From Isoetes taiwanensis (lineage: Eukaryota; Streptophyta; Lycopodiopsida; Isoetales; Isoetaceae), in assembly GCA_021234155.1 (NCBI GenBank), contig JAJEKV010000175.1, positions 60,001 to 124,000 of the forward strand: a stretch of 64,000 nucleotides of DNA, written 5' to 3'. This document shows positions 43,234 to 56,010 of this stretch, one piece after another. Position 1 is the first letter of the stretch. Each line of letters opens with the position of its first letter. Below the pieces are notes generated by a model. It ran no database searches, had not been told where the DNA came from, and saw only the letters and a program-made list of their open reading frames with translations. Made by a program: the position numbers and the translations under genes.

Positions 43234-45716
43234 TGTTGCCACCTTGTGGCAGCATGTAAGAGCAACTTCACAAGAAAACACAAAAAGATCAAGACACACT
43301 TACAAGGCATTTCTATTTGGAGCTCATTGTTTAGGTATGAAGACAAATCCTCACACCAAGTTGAAGACCAATGGAGAACATTCAAAGGAGCATTCAAGTT
43401 AGCAAAAGTGAGCAAGACAAAAGAGAAGACCCCTAGTCAAAGATTGGAAGACCCCAAAAGAAGTATGTTATCTTGCCAACTTTTGAGATTTTCACACTAC
43501 CTTAGAGTTATTGGCTAAAGAAGGCATTGCTCACCTCTACATTCATCCCTCATACCCATTCCTCATTTCATTCATCTCATTTCCATGGCTCAAAGTTTTT
43601 TTCCCTAGGGCAAAATCTCACACACCACACATTCCACACATGTGCACCTTATACATCACACACACACACATCATGATCCATCACCATGCACTTGACAAGT
43701 CATTAGAAGCACACACTCTCTCTAAGAAAAGAAAAAGAAAGGGAAGAGAAGCTCCACTAGTCCATTACATGATCAATTCAAGACCAAAGTATGGGTCAAA
43801 GATCAAATCCCAAAGGTCCAAAGTTGACTAAGTCAAAAAATATCTAGTGCCACCCACCTTCAAAGGTCATGCACACATCATCCACATCATCACCAACTCA
43901 CCCAACACGTATCATTCACACCTTGTCACACTTCATCAAGATTTTACCTAGGGAAAATTTCTTTGACACCTTGCCTTCCACCTCACCATGCCACATCATC
44001 AGCACTTGCCTAGTCATCTCACATGTGCCACATCCCCTTGTACACCATGAAAAAAAAGCCAAAAAATGAAGTTGCTTATTTTCAAAATTTGTTTTTTCCA
44101 TCTGAAAGCCCATAAAAAATCATGTAAAATGGTGGTCAAAGATTCCTATTTTGACCACATCTAGCCCTAGTTTTGGGGGTTCTCGGAATGCGCGCCATAC
44201 CCTAGTTGCACTAATATTTGGCTGAAAAATACCCTCCAAAAACCATGTCACGCCCCGACCAACCACATTTAGCCACGTGGAATCAAGCCTATTTTTCGCC
44301 AAATGCCTGTGGGATATATCCGTTGCCATGAAGAACCCTAGAACTATGGCAAGATCCGAAGAATTAGCCCACTAACTGGCCAAATCATGATTAAACCGGC
44401 CGGATTTAGCCCTTTGATGCCGAGAATCTCGCCAAAAGTTGTTAAGAACTCATTTATTAGTGTCAGACAAGAGCAAGGCCATGATAAAGGGGATTATTCG
44501 AAAAGGGGACTCCACTATGAAGAAAAAATCATGATTATTACACCACAACTGATTGACTTGCAGATCAAGAACTCATTTACAGACGGAGGAGGCAAAAAAC
44601 CGAACTGCATTATCAAGAACTGACTGGAAATTGCCAGATTTAAGAGGTCATTGAGGTTCAAAGTTTTTTTCGAGCACCCCAGCGCTTTGAGCGATCTAAT
44701 CCAGCATACTTGTGTTGGGAATGACCTCTGTTTGCCCTGCATTGCCTCCTTGTGTCAGATTTCTTGAAGATCTGATGCAATAAAGTCCTAGTTTGAAGAC
44801 ATGTATTACCTTTGTTTCTTTCTTTCTATGAATTTCTCCATGTCAAATTACTGGGAAATTCTCTCATTGTAATTCTTGAAGGCTCCTTTGAATGAAAATT
44901 TGAAGTTGGTGAAGATCTTGGTTGCTATTCCTGAAGATCAAATCTTGCTGGTTCAATTTATGCTGTAGCAGTGCCTCTTTCTCAACAAGAGACACAACTG
45001 TGGTTTGTATGATCCTTAGCTTAAACTTCAGCCAGAAGTGCTTGTTCAATACTGCATTATTAGGTCAGTCATAAAATCCTCAAAAAATCTAAAAAGGTCT
45101 ATTCAAATAGCATTTCATACTAGTTTTTAATCATCTGGAATTCGTTTTCATCTCATATAGGCTGCATCCATCATTCAAAGGTTAAAAAGTCCTGTTAAGC
45201 CACAATTCAAAACATTTTCTTTAACTCTGTTACAGAGTGTCACAAAGGAATCCATAAAAATGGCATTTGTACACACTACTGCATATTTCTTGCTGTCTCC
45301 ACATGATGCACATGTCTTCTAGGTTGGGTTAAAAGTCTCAAAGAAAGAAACTGAAAAAATATCCTCGTGAATTCTCATCTGCAAATTTTAGCTCTCTGTC
45401 AGGGTTATTGACCAAAAATTGACCCAGTCAGGAAGCTGTTTCTCACCTAGCTCTGGTCAACCTTTTGCCTCTGACTTCTGTAGGCATCTTGTGGTCTCCC
45501 CCGAGCATCTAGTGCAAGTGTTCCCAACAAAAAGCAAGCATCCCTCTTCATTTGGCAATCAATTTTTGGCAGACAGTTTTTTCTTGTTTAGGGACAAGTG
45601 GTTCACAGGCTAGTTTGAGTTGTTTTGTGCAGGGATCTGGCCATAGATTGGTTGCCTTAAACAACCTGGAGGTTCTCAACCACTGAGTTGAAGGTTTGCC
45701 AGGTATACCTTCAACA
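43234..45716 (+). repeat. 5' LTR of the Gypsy-type element
   Basis: 2,483 bp, beginning TGTTGCCACCTTGTGGCAGC and ending TTCAACA. It is almost identical to 51259-53748, with one 26-bp gap near 43410 and one 35-bp insertion near 45370. Open frames in it repeat in both LTRs and are not genes. Confidence 0.9.
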
Positions 45717-45727
45717 TCATGGAGGTT

Positions 45728-48700
45728 TGTGACGCTCCCTGCTAAATATACGGCACCCGGCCGTACACCCGGCAGGAAATCCCCCGTCCGGCTCAACAAC
45801 CGCACAGGCCCTCCGTCTATCCCGCACTCTGGAAGCTCCGTAGTGCGGGAAGGGGACACGAAGGTGTCTTGCGCGCCCTTCCCCTATGGGCTCCTATCAC
45901 AGCAGAAGCATAAACACGTCAGAACTAGCAATACGATACAATATGCTACCTCGAAGGGTAGCTCAATCGCATATCCATAGATGCAAAGAACATAATCATA
46001 TGCCATAAAACATGAGAGGTCCTACCAAGTGGCTCCGACACATAAGGAAGTCGACCGGACCGGATAGGCCTCAAGATAGAAGCGGAACCCGAGTCATAAC
46101 AATGGCCCGGGCTGGCATAAGACAATAGCTAGGGTTGACCACTCCATCCGCCCCTCCTGTGCATACTGCGGATGGGCTAGATCAGGCTCTGGCATGACTC
46201 TAACCTTCCGGATCGTAATCCCATGGTATCACCCATGGGGACTACTCCCTGGGTTGCATCTCCCTGGTCCGTAGAGGTAGGTAGGGTTGCATCTCCCCTT
46301 CAGGGGTCTAGAGGCTCCATGGGCGGCTAGAGAATCGTGGCGACACCGATTAGCACCCGACCGAACCCCCAAAACAAGAGCCAAGTTGACACTTGCAACT
46401 CTTGAGAGGCGGGGTGACACCTTAAGCCCGGAGGTGTCCGGACCCATGCCCGGCCCACCGCAAGTGACCGACCATCAGCCCTAGCCCACTATGGGATCCC
46501 CCAGCCCCGGCTCGGCGGGGATCCTCCCTCCATATTGCCTCTAGCCCGTTGTGTAGTCTTTGAGTCACATCATAGCCTCCATAGCCCTAAGGGTTCCTAT
46601 GCACAAAGCCGCAATGTAGGAACTAAGGGATCTACACTAGGAGCATACTACATATGGCCCTAGGTCTCTACCCCCTTCCCAACACAAGAGGAACAACATG
46701 ATCAACCATCATCACATAATCATCATGAACAATATCATATGAACATCTTAACCTAATCATACATATCTATCTATCAGTTAGGGTTCCTTGATTAGGGTTC
46801 AAGATGTTCAACAATGGATCTAGGGTGGCTCTAACCTAGGCACAAAATACTAACCCACCTGGAATGCTAACTCCCAGGTGAACTATCATAAACTCTACTC
46901 AACCTACCTCCTCCCGAAGCGCTTCCTCCCATCCCCTGGCGTCTCCATGCTCCTTGGCGAGGTTCAAGACTTGCTCCTCAACGATCATACACACCTTCCG
47001 TGGGCTCTTTGCTCCGCCCGGCTAGGCTATGACGAGCGGTGCTCGAAACGGGGGGTTTGGCGCGTGGATGAAACTTAGGTGCTAGGTCAGGGAAAAAAAG
47101 GTCTAGGGTTAGGGTTAGAGCTAATATAGGTGTGGATGCCACGTGGCACCACTAGGATGGGGCCGTGTGGCGGTTGCTCCAATAGGATAAGGCCATGTGG
47201 AAATGGGCCTTATCCTAAGGTTATCTAAGTTAAGCAATTAACTTAGATGTGCACCCCTTGCCACTTATCCAAGGCATACAAGGCTACCTAGGTAGACTTG
47301 TATGGTGACGGGTCCAGGAATATACGTATTTAGGGCGTATATTCCCTTGGAACGTCACATTCTCCCCCCCTTAGGACAATGCTGTCCTCAGCATTGCGCT
47401 AAGGTGACGAGCCTATTTATCCTGCAAAACAACACAAGATCATACCCCTAAGTTTAATTCAACGATCAACTTCGTATTAAAGTTAAATGTCAAAATTTAG
47501 GCTATATTTGTACTTATACAAAATTATATAGCCTTAACAAGGTTACTTCTTACAATAATTCAAAACATTATTATAAGAGTTATTAGGGTTCATAATCTAA
47601 ATTATGGTTCCCCCATCTTCTCGTAATGCACCCCACCTCGAAGCTCCTTCTCACTTGCCTGCACATGGAGCACATTACGTTAGTTTAATTAATAAGTTTG
47701 TGGTTTTAGGGGACCACCCCCCTTACCATACCTTGCACTCGATCATGGCCCTTTCGGATTTGAGCTTAAGGACCATTTAAGATGATTCCATCATCGCCCA
47801 TGATCAAGTGCTACCTTGTACTCGGTTACCCGGTGCCGAGTACCCCTAGTGCATCATGCCCCAAGGGTTTTAAGCTAGGGAACGTCTCACGATCCCATCA
47901 TTGCACATGATCACTTTGACCTTCACCATGACCCCCCTATGGCCAGGTGTGCGATCCCCACATCGTGGCATAGGGAGCATCCGACCGATGTCCCATCATC
48001 GCGCACCATGCCTTTCCTTCTCTCTCTCGCATGACCCTAGTGGTCATGCGCACCTCTTGGTGCATGTTGCCTAGGGAACGCCTTAAAGGCTTATCCCATC
48101 ATCGCCCACATGTTCCAAGATTCTGGCATATGTATTCTACACTAGCTAGGGTACATCCGCGGAACTAGAGGTGACTAAGAAACCTACTAAGCTAACCTCC
48201 CGGCAAAGTCGAGGGTCGACCAGAGTGGGAGGCGACTGCGCCCATCAAACTCCTTCATAAACTCTGGGTATTGCTTCTCCAAATCCTGCTTCAATACCCA
48301 TGTCGCGTCTTCCACGGGCAAGTGCTTCCACTTGACCAAATACTGGAGGAACTGAGACCTCCTAGTCTTCTTGAATGACTTGTCAAGAAGTAACTTCGAG
48401 CACAATTTCCACTTGCTCTTCCGTCATTTCCAATAAAGTTGGAGTATCCAAGACCTCCTCGAGGGGTTAGGATTGTGCCTTTTCAATAAACTTACGTGGA
48501 AAACCTTGTGAACTTTGAGATGGGTGGGAAGATCCAACTTGTAGGCTTGGGAGCCCACTCTCTCAAGATCTTGAACGGACCAGCCCACCTAGGGGCAAGC
48601 TTCTTGCAACTCCCAATCCGAGCTTAGCTTGCTTTGACCTTGATCTTCAACCACACGCTTATCGCCTACCTTGAACTCTCTTACGGTCCTGCGCTTGTTT

Positions 48701-49720
48701 TGCTACACTCTTCCGCTTCTTCTTTAAACACTAGGAGGTAACCCCTCACTTCTTCCACCAAGCTGCGCATATCTCCTAGCATCTGGGCTGACACTTCAAC
48801 CTTTGACGGGATTGTGCCAGGTGTCGGGGTTAAGCAATCGGTACCGTCATTTACCATGAAAGGAGACATCTGAGATGACTCTGTTTGGCACTATTGTAGG
48901 CGAATTCCACCAAGTGGATGAACTCATCCCACTTGGATTGCTTATTCCACACATAACCCGAAGCATATCCTCGATGATGCGATTAGGTCCTCTCCGTCTC
49001 GACCATCATCCTGCGGATGATATCTGCGTGCTCATGGAGAGCCGTTCGAATCGTGCTAAAAGGTCTTGCCAAAAGGCACTCATAAACTTGGAATCCCTAT
49101 CTGAAATTATCTCGAGGCATGCCATGGAGTCTAAAATCTCCTTTACAAATAACTTGGCGATTATCTAATGCGGTGTCAGAGTAGTTACGCAAGGCACAAA
49201 ATGTGCCATCTTAGATAACTTGTCTACGACAACCATCAATGCATCCTTGCCTCGAAGAGTTCTAGGGAGTCCGGTGATAAAATCCATACTTATGACCTCC
49301 CACTTAGCATTTGGCACTGCATAATGGCTCTAAAGTGCACGGAATTGAAGTCGCCCCGCTTTGGTCTGGCGACACAACCGGCATTCCACGAATATATCGG
49401 CTATCTATTTCTTCATCCACGGCGGAAATAACTACTTGAATCTTGAAGTAGGTCTTCATAAACCCCGCATGCCTGCTATTGGGCTGTTATGTGTCATGAA
49501 GAATTAGCTTCCTTACCCTCGATGATTGGGGCACACACAACCTATGCTTATGATACAACAGGTTGCCTTCCTTCTTATAATGCTTGAAGGCTTCCCGTTC
49601 CTTATCTGTTCTAGCCTCTCTAGAAAGGCTTTCCCATACTTCCTTGAAATCCTCATCTAATGGCAGGGTCTCCTCAATCGTAAACGAAGAAGGTGTCTTG
49701 CTAAGGTGTGTGGACAAGTT
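45728..49720 (-). mobile_element. Chromodomain Gypsy element (chromovirus), truncated
   Basis: On the minus strand a polypurine tract TAAGGGGGGGAGAA (47373-47360) precedes a 3' LTR of 1,632 bp (47359-45728, TGTGACG...CGTCACA). Upstream, in order toward the 5' side, are a chromodomain (48405-48187; FLQYLVKWKHLPVEDATWV), an integrase C-terminal region (48869-48681), integrase core remnants ([15 protein letters not shown] near 49230) and an HHCC-type zinc-binding region (49717-49487; KEGNLLYHKHRLCVP). Stops and shifts are frequent. The 5' LTR, gag and RT are gone: the element ends at about 49720 where the + strand integrase begins. Confidence 0.82.
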
Positions 49721-49722
49721 TG

Positions 49723-50830
49723 AGGCGAATTGGTCTTAAAAGCTTGTCATGAGGGTGTATGTGGAGGTCACTTTGCTTTTGCAAATACAAGCGCCAAAAA
49801 GATACTTAGGTCGGGTTACTATTGGCCTTCAATCTTCAAGGGCGCTTTGAAAACATTAGAAGTTGCCACAAATGCCAGATATTTGGAAAGAGAATCCTCC
49901 AGCCTGCTCCACTGACAGCCATAATACCTCCAGGATCCTTTCAAGTCTGGGGATTGGATTTTATAGGGCCTATAGATCCCCCTTCTTCTGCTCAGCATGA
50001 GTTTATACTGGTAGCTACATATTATTTCACAAAATGGGCAGAAGCAGTGCCATTGAGACAAGCAAATGCCATAACAATGCTTGACCCGATTCCTTCATGA
50101 AAATATCGTGCGATTGGCATCCCCTTGAAGCTAATATCGGATAGAGGTTCACAATTTGTCAATGAAGTGATTGAGCAGCTACTATGCACCCTCAAGATCA
50201 AGCACACAAAGAGTTCAGTATATTATCCCCAAGGAAATGGTCAGGCAGAGTCAACAAACAAGATACTTAAGTCAATTCTGCAAAAAACAGTAAGCATATC
50301 CAAGAAAGACTGGCATTTGAGATTAACTGATGCATTATGGGCCCAGAACTACTATAAAGCATGCCACCAAGCATACCCCATTTAGTTTGGTTTATGATAT
50401 TGAGGCTTTGTCTTACACAGTAAATTAGAAACCTTCCTTAAGAATGGCACATATTATTAACCTCAAGATGGAAGATGCTCTCTGCAAAGACAGTTTTATT
50501 AGGTTGATGCAACTTGAGGAGCACGGTATGATGCTGAAAATGCAATCTTGCTGAAAAAGGCTAAGGATGTGGCAGCATTCAAAGCTGCTCACAGGTTACA
50601 AGGTACCATGAAGATAGGAGAACTCGTGCTGAAATGGAACAAGGCCAGAGAGAAAGTTGCAGGGAAGTTTGAAAATTTGTGGGAAGGACCCTATGAAATC
50701 ATTGGTGAGGCTGGCAAGGAGTCTTATTGGCTCAAGGATCTTCTGAGATGGCGAGAACGCGAAATCCTTTCAATATCCTTCACTTAAAAGGTGCGGCAAC
50801 AACATGTTGCCTTGAGCCTATTTTTGAATA
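49723..50830 (+). pseudogene. Gypsy integrase of the host LTR element
   Basis: The zinc-binding region (ACHEGVCGGHFA.. YYWPS), catalytic core residues in order (D in GLDFIGP near 49950; D in SDRGSQFVNE near 50130; E in GNGQAEST near 50240) and the C-terminal GKFENLWEGPYEI..NPFNILHLK region are visible across several frames with stops. It ends about 430 bp before the 3' LTR, as expected for pol, and no chromodomain follows. It is inactive as read. Confidence 0.78.
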
Positions 50831-51258
50831 GTCCCGCTATGAAACTAGGTAATTGTAGGTTAGAATAGATTTAACTAGGCCTAGATTTACTTTGTTATGC
50901 AAACAGTACTTTCCTTACTTCCTAATCATGTTTACTTCTCAGCAAAAGCAGCAAAATGAGCTCCAAACATGCTTAAACCAATGGCAGGTCACACACATTA
51001 CCATGCAGGTCCACCCTTCAGAACACTCACAAGCACATAATCTGCTCAAAGTTGGCCAAAATCCCATCTCTGTCATGCAGGTTCATCACTTGACTCATTC
51101 ATATTCATTTGAACACTCAAGCAACTTACTTCCACCATCCTTGTTCCCCCATGCACACAAGCCTTCTCCCTGATTGCTGCCAACCATTCCACCACATTGG
51201 CAAGCTCATGTGAAGAACACCATATCCACTCCACACTCCCTCTGTTTGTTTAGCATGA

Positions 51259-53748
51259 TGCTGCCACCTTGTGGCAGCATGTAAGAGCAACTTCACAAGA
51301 AAACACAAAAAGATCAAGACACACTTACAAGGCATTTCTATTTGGAGCTCATTGTTTAGGTATGAAGACAAATCCTCACACCAAGTTGAAGACCAATGGA
51401 GAACATTCAAAGGAGCATTCAAGTTAGCAAAAGTGAGCAAGACTTGAGTCAAGGGTAGGAAAGCAAGTCAAAAGAGAAGACCCCTAGTCCAAGATTGGAA
51501 GACCCCAAAAGAAGTATGTTATCTTGCCAACCTTTGAGATTTTCACACTGCCTTAGAGTTATTGGCTAAAGAAGGCATTGCTCACCTCTACATTCATCCC
51601 TCATACCCATTCCTCATTTCATTCATCTCATTTCCATGGCTCAAAGTTTTTTTCCCTTGGGCAAAATCTCACACACCACACATTCCACACATGTGCACCT
51701 TATACAACACACACACACACACATCATGATCCATCACCATGCACTTGACAAGTCATTAGAAGCACACTCTCTCTCTAAGAAAAGAAAAAGAAAGAGAAGA
51801 GAAGCTCCACTAGTCCATTACATGATCAATTCAAGACCAAAGTATGGGTCAAAGATCAAATCCCAAAGGTCCAAAGTTGACTAAGTCGAAAAATATCTAG
51901 TGCCACCTCACCTTCAAAGGTCATGCACACATCATCCACATCATCACCAACTCACCCAACACGTGTCACTCACACCTTGTCACACTTCATCAAGATTTTA
52001 CCTAGGGAAAATTTCTTTGACACCTTGCCTTCCACCTCACCATGCCACATCATCAGCACTTGCCTAGTCATCTCACATGTGCCACATCCCCTTGTACACC
52101 ATGAAAAAAAAGCCAAAAAATGAAGTTGCTTATTTTCAAAATTTGTTTTTTCCATCTGAAAGCCCATAAAAAATCATGCAAAATGGTGGTCAAAGATTCC
52201 TATTTTGACCACATCTAGCCCTAGTTTTAGGGGTTCGGGAATGCCCGCCATACCCTAGTTGCACTAATATTTGGCTTAAAAAATACCCTCCAAAACCATG
52301 TCACGCCTCAGACCAACCACCTTTAGCCACGTGGAATCAAGCCTATTTTTTTTCGCCAAATGCCTGGGATATATCCGCTGCCATGAAGAACCCTAGAACT
52401 ATGGCAAGATCCGAAGAATTAGCCCCATTAACTGGCCAAATCATGATTAAACCGGCTGGATTTAGCCTTTTGATGCCAAGAATCTCGCCAAAAGTTGTTA
52501 AGAGCTCATTTATTAGTGTCAGACAAGAGCAAGGCCACGATAAAGGGGATTATTCGAAAAGGGGACTCCACTATGAAGAAGAAATCATGATTATTACACC
52601 ACAACTGATTGACTTGCAGATCAAGAACTCATTTACGATCGGAGGAGGCAAAAAACCGAATCGCATTATCAAGAACCGACCGAAATTGCCGATTAAGAGG
52701 TCATTGAGGTTCAAAGTTTTTTCGAAAGCACCCCAAATTTGAGCGATCTAATCCAGCATACTTGTGTTGGGAATGACCTCTGTTTGCCCTGCATTGCCTC
52801 CTTGTGTCAGATTTCTTGAAGATCTGATGCAATAAAGTCCTTTATTATCGTTTGAAGACATGTATTACCTTTGTTTCTTTCTTTCTATGAATTTCTCCAT
52901 GTCAAATTACTGGGAAATTCTCTCATTGTAATTCTTGAAAGCTCCTTTGAATGAAAATTTGAAGTTGGTGAAGATCTTGGTTGCTATTCCTGAAGATCAA
53001 ATCTTGCTGGTTCAATTTATGCTGTAGCAGTGCCTCTTTCTCAACAAGAGACACAACTGTGGTTTGTATGATCCTTAGCTTAAACTTCAGCCAGAAGTGC
53101 TTGTTCAATACTGCATTATTAGGTCAGTCATAAAATCCTCAAAAAATCTAAACAGGTCTATTCAAATAGCATTTCATACTAGTTTTTAATCATCTGGAAT
53201 TCGTTTTCATCTCATATAGGCTGCATCCATCATTCAAAGGTTAAAAAGTCCTGTTAAGCCACAATTCAAAACATTTTCTTTAACTCTGTTACAGAGTGTC
53301 ACAAAGGAATCCATAAAAATGGCATTTGTACACACTACTGCATATTTCTTGCTGTCTCCACATGATGCACATGTCTTCTAGGTTGGGTTAAAAGTCTCAA
53401 AGAAAGAAACTCAAAAAATATCCTCATGAATTGGGTTATTGACCAAAAATTGACCCAGTCAGAAAGCTGTTTCTCACCTAGCTCTGGTCAACCCTTTGCC
53501 TCTAACTTCTGTAAGCATCTTGTGGTCTTCCCTGAGCATCTAGTGCAAGTGTTCCCAACAAAAAGCAAGCATCCCTCTTCATTTGGCAAACAATTTTTGG
53601 CAGACAGTTTTTTCTTGTTTAGGGACAAGTGGTTCCACAGTTAGTTTGAGTTGTTTTGTGCAGGGATCTGGCCATAGGTTGGTTGCCTTAAAGCAACCTC
53701 GGAGGTTCTCAACCAGCGAAGTTGAAGATTTGCGGTATACCTTCAACA
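51259..53748 (+). repeat. 3' LTR of the Gypsy-type element
   Basis: 2,490 bp partner of 43234-45716, ending CTTCAACA and followed by the TTAAC duplication. Small indels against the 5' LTR suggest a fairly recent but not current insertion. Confidence 0.9.
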
Positions 53749-53753
53749 TTAAC

Positions 53754-55080
53754 CACCACCCCTGTACAAATTGGTTGCTAAAATCATTCTTTGGTAGAAT
53801 GGTGGTGCACTTTCAAAACCAAATAAATGTCTGCCAATTTGCCTTCTTACCTAACAGATCTATCTTGGACAACTACAACTATATAGCTGCTAATGAAGCT
53901 CTTCATTGGAATAAGTTGTCCAAGCAAGGTTGTATTCTTCTTAAATTGGACTTTAGAAGGGCCTATGATTGTATTTCCTGGAAGTTCCTTGAGAAGTCCC
54001 TCAGTCATATTGGAATTCACCCCTACCTTATTAAGCTTATCATGGGTGTGAACCAGAATGCTTTCTCTTGTGTCCTGATTAATGGTGCCCCTACTGATTT
54101 CTTCCCAATTCAAAGAGGAGTGAGGCAAGGGTGCCCTCTGGCCCCTTACCTCTTTATCATTGCTGCTGAAATTCTTACCAAAATGGTTTCCTCCTATCAG
54201 GATAGGGGTTTGATCCAAGGCCTACAAATGCCTCAATCTGATAAGCAATTGTCCATTCTCCAGTATGCTGATGATACTTTCATCATGACTAAAGCTGATA
54301 ACACTAGTCTGGACAATCTCATGGACTGCATAACCAAGTTTGGAGTTGCCTCTGGGATCCATTTGAACTACGCTAAATGTTCCATTCTTTCTGACAGCCC
54401 TTATCCTCATCTCAATACCCATGGTATCAATTTTGTTCTCAAGGTCAATACGACCCTTTGGGGACTCCCCTTCCTGCTCAAATGTCTCACAAGGTGGCTT
54501 GGCGACCTCGATCAATAGGATTAAGTAAAAAGCTTTTTAATGCTTAAAGGTTCTCTTTCCCTGACTGGCAGAATTCTAATTGCTAATTCTGTTCTGGCCA
54601 GCAGCCATGTGTACTCCTCTGCCTTGATTGTTGACAAAGCCTCATACAACAAGATTGAACAGTGTATTAAGGAATACATTGGGCAAGGAACCCATTTGTC
54701 TGCTTGGGATTGGGTTGTAAATCCCTTTTCCTTCATGCTCAGATCCTAGGTGCTAAAAATGTGTGAAAGCCATTTCTAGATTCCAATCCCCAATGGACTT
54801 CATTAGATTTTGGTTTAACAAGAGTAAACCTCCGGGAGTTCCACTTTAATGCACCAACTTCCAGGTTCTGCTTTTTATGGATTCAAGTGTGCTGTTAATA
54901 CTTCTTCTCTTCTTAGGAGCATCTTTAAAGCTTGGGAGAAAGTGGCTAGTAAGTTCACTCATGATAAAGTCACTAATTACGGTAGAATACCTCTATTTTT
55001 TGGTCTCCTATCTTAGCCCCACCTTCTAACCTTGGGTCCCCTGCTCGGTTTACTGCGCAGAAAGCCCGGATTCTTGCAAA
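53754..55080 (+). mobile_element. LINE segment d: reverse transcriptase core
   Basis: This is the continuation of segment c. RT motifs appear in order: FAFLPNRSILDN, KLDFRRAYDCISW, GVRQGCPLAPYLF and LQYADDTFIM (the YADD active site), followed by the thumb region to 54518. After a frameshift the LKGSLSLTGRILIANSVLAS region follows (54540-54749). There are single-base shifts just after the insertion site and near 54520. Sequence after 54750 is broken by stops but stays LINE-like to about 55080. Confidence 0.88.
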
Positions 55081-56010
55081 ACAGTGGTAGCCCTTGATAG
55101 ACACATCGTCTATTTTTGAGAAAGTGGTTAATATGGGTGATGCTCGGCTCCCTTTTTGGCTTACACGGTGGCAATGGGCCCGCAGCGGCTCGAGGGGCAC
55201 TGTTGGAGGGGTAAGAGATCGATGGTTCGTCCGGATGGAGCGTGCAAGAGCACAAAGCGTCGCGGTGGACCGCAGGGCCGATCGTGGCGACTGCCGGGAG
55301 TACTGGGCGCTTGCTTCCTTAAGCTTCACGGGACCCCCGCGGCTCTAGAGCAGGTCAAAAGCGACCCATTACAAGGAGCACATCAACCCCTGTTGAAAGG
55401 GCCCTAATGGCTCTACCCGCGTTCCCGGTGCTCACGAAAAGTCTTTAGACCCATTGCCTCCATTACCGCGCGGTGCCCACCATCTTCGCGCATCGAGGCG
55501 GGCGCGGTGGATTGGGGAGCCCTCGCCGGGGGAGCCGAGGCTGCTCTCGGTCCCAACGGGTGCCATTGAGGATGAGTCTCACACTTTCGAAGTTGCCCAT
55601 CATTCATTCAGATCCGGGGCCACATATGCTCCCTTTAGTGCGGTAGGACTTGCCCCTACCTTTCAGCGTGCGCAGCGGGTCACTCACGTGCTCACGGGGT
55701 CGTACATTCGGGAGGTGCTGGATCCGCAAGCTCACCTTTGCCCCGCTGGTAAGCCGCTTGTCGGGCACTACGGGTGTGGTGCATGAGTTTATATATTTGT
55801 GTGTTTTGCATTTTGTATATTACCTTGGTTTGTCGGCCAGTGATTCTTTTGCCCGCGGTTTTCCCTCGAAAACCCTTCCGGGCGGGGTTTTTAATTCGGG
55901 GTAGTAATCCGCTTGCTGCGCTTTTGTATTGGGTCTCATAGACCGATTGGTCTCTGTGGACGATAAAAATACCTACCTTCCTTCCTTCCTTCCTACTCTG
56001 CCATGGCTAT
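55081..56010. other. GC-rich unassigned insert with CCTT tail
   Basis: The segment is GC-richer than the LINE on both sides and ends in ATACCTACCTTCCTTCC repeats (55965-55995), like a retroposon tail. A CCCGCGG...CCGGGCGGGG-type fold lies near 55852-55890. I recognise no protein. Its left edge is uncertain (55081-55150). Confidence 0.35.

Larger units (their letters stand above)
43234..53748 (+). mobile_element. Gypsy-type LTR retrotransposon, 10.5 kb, TSD TTAAC
   Basis: Long LTRs of about 2.48 kb (43234-45716 and 51259-53748; TGTTG/TGCTG...CAACA) flank the element, and a 5-bp duplication TTAAC lies at 43229-43233 and 53749-53753. Integrase at 49723-50830 on the + strand and an AATAAAG in the LTR (about 44780) support + orientation. 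gag, protease and RT are missing, replaced by the minus-strand chromodomain element at 45728-49720. No standard tRNA-Met primer site follows the 5' LTR. Long LTRs and a chromodomain-free integrase suggest the Tat/Athila side of Gypsy. Confidence 0.88.

Noticed and set aside
55081-56010. Ribosomal RNA-derived segment
   Set aside because: GC content is suggestive, but I see no conserved rRNA core motif; the CCTT tail suggests a retroposon.
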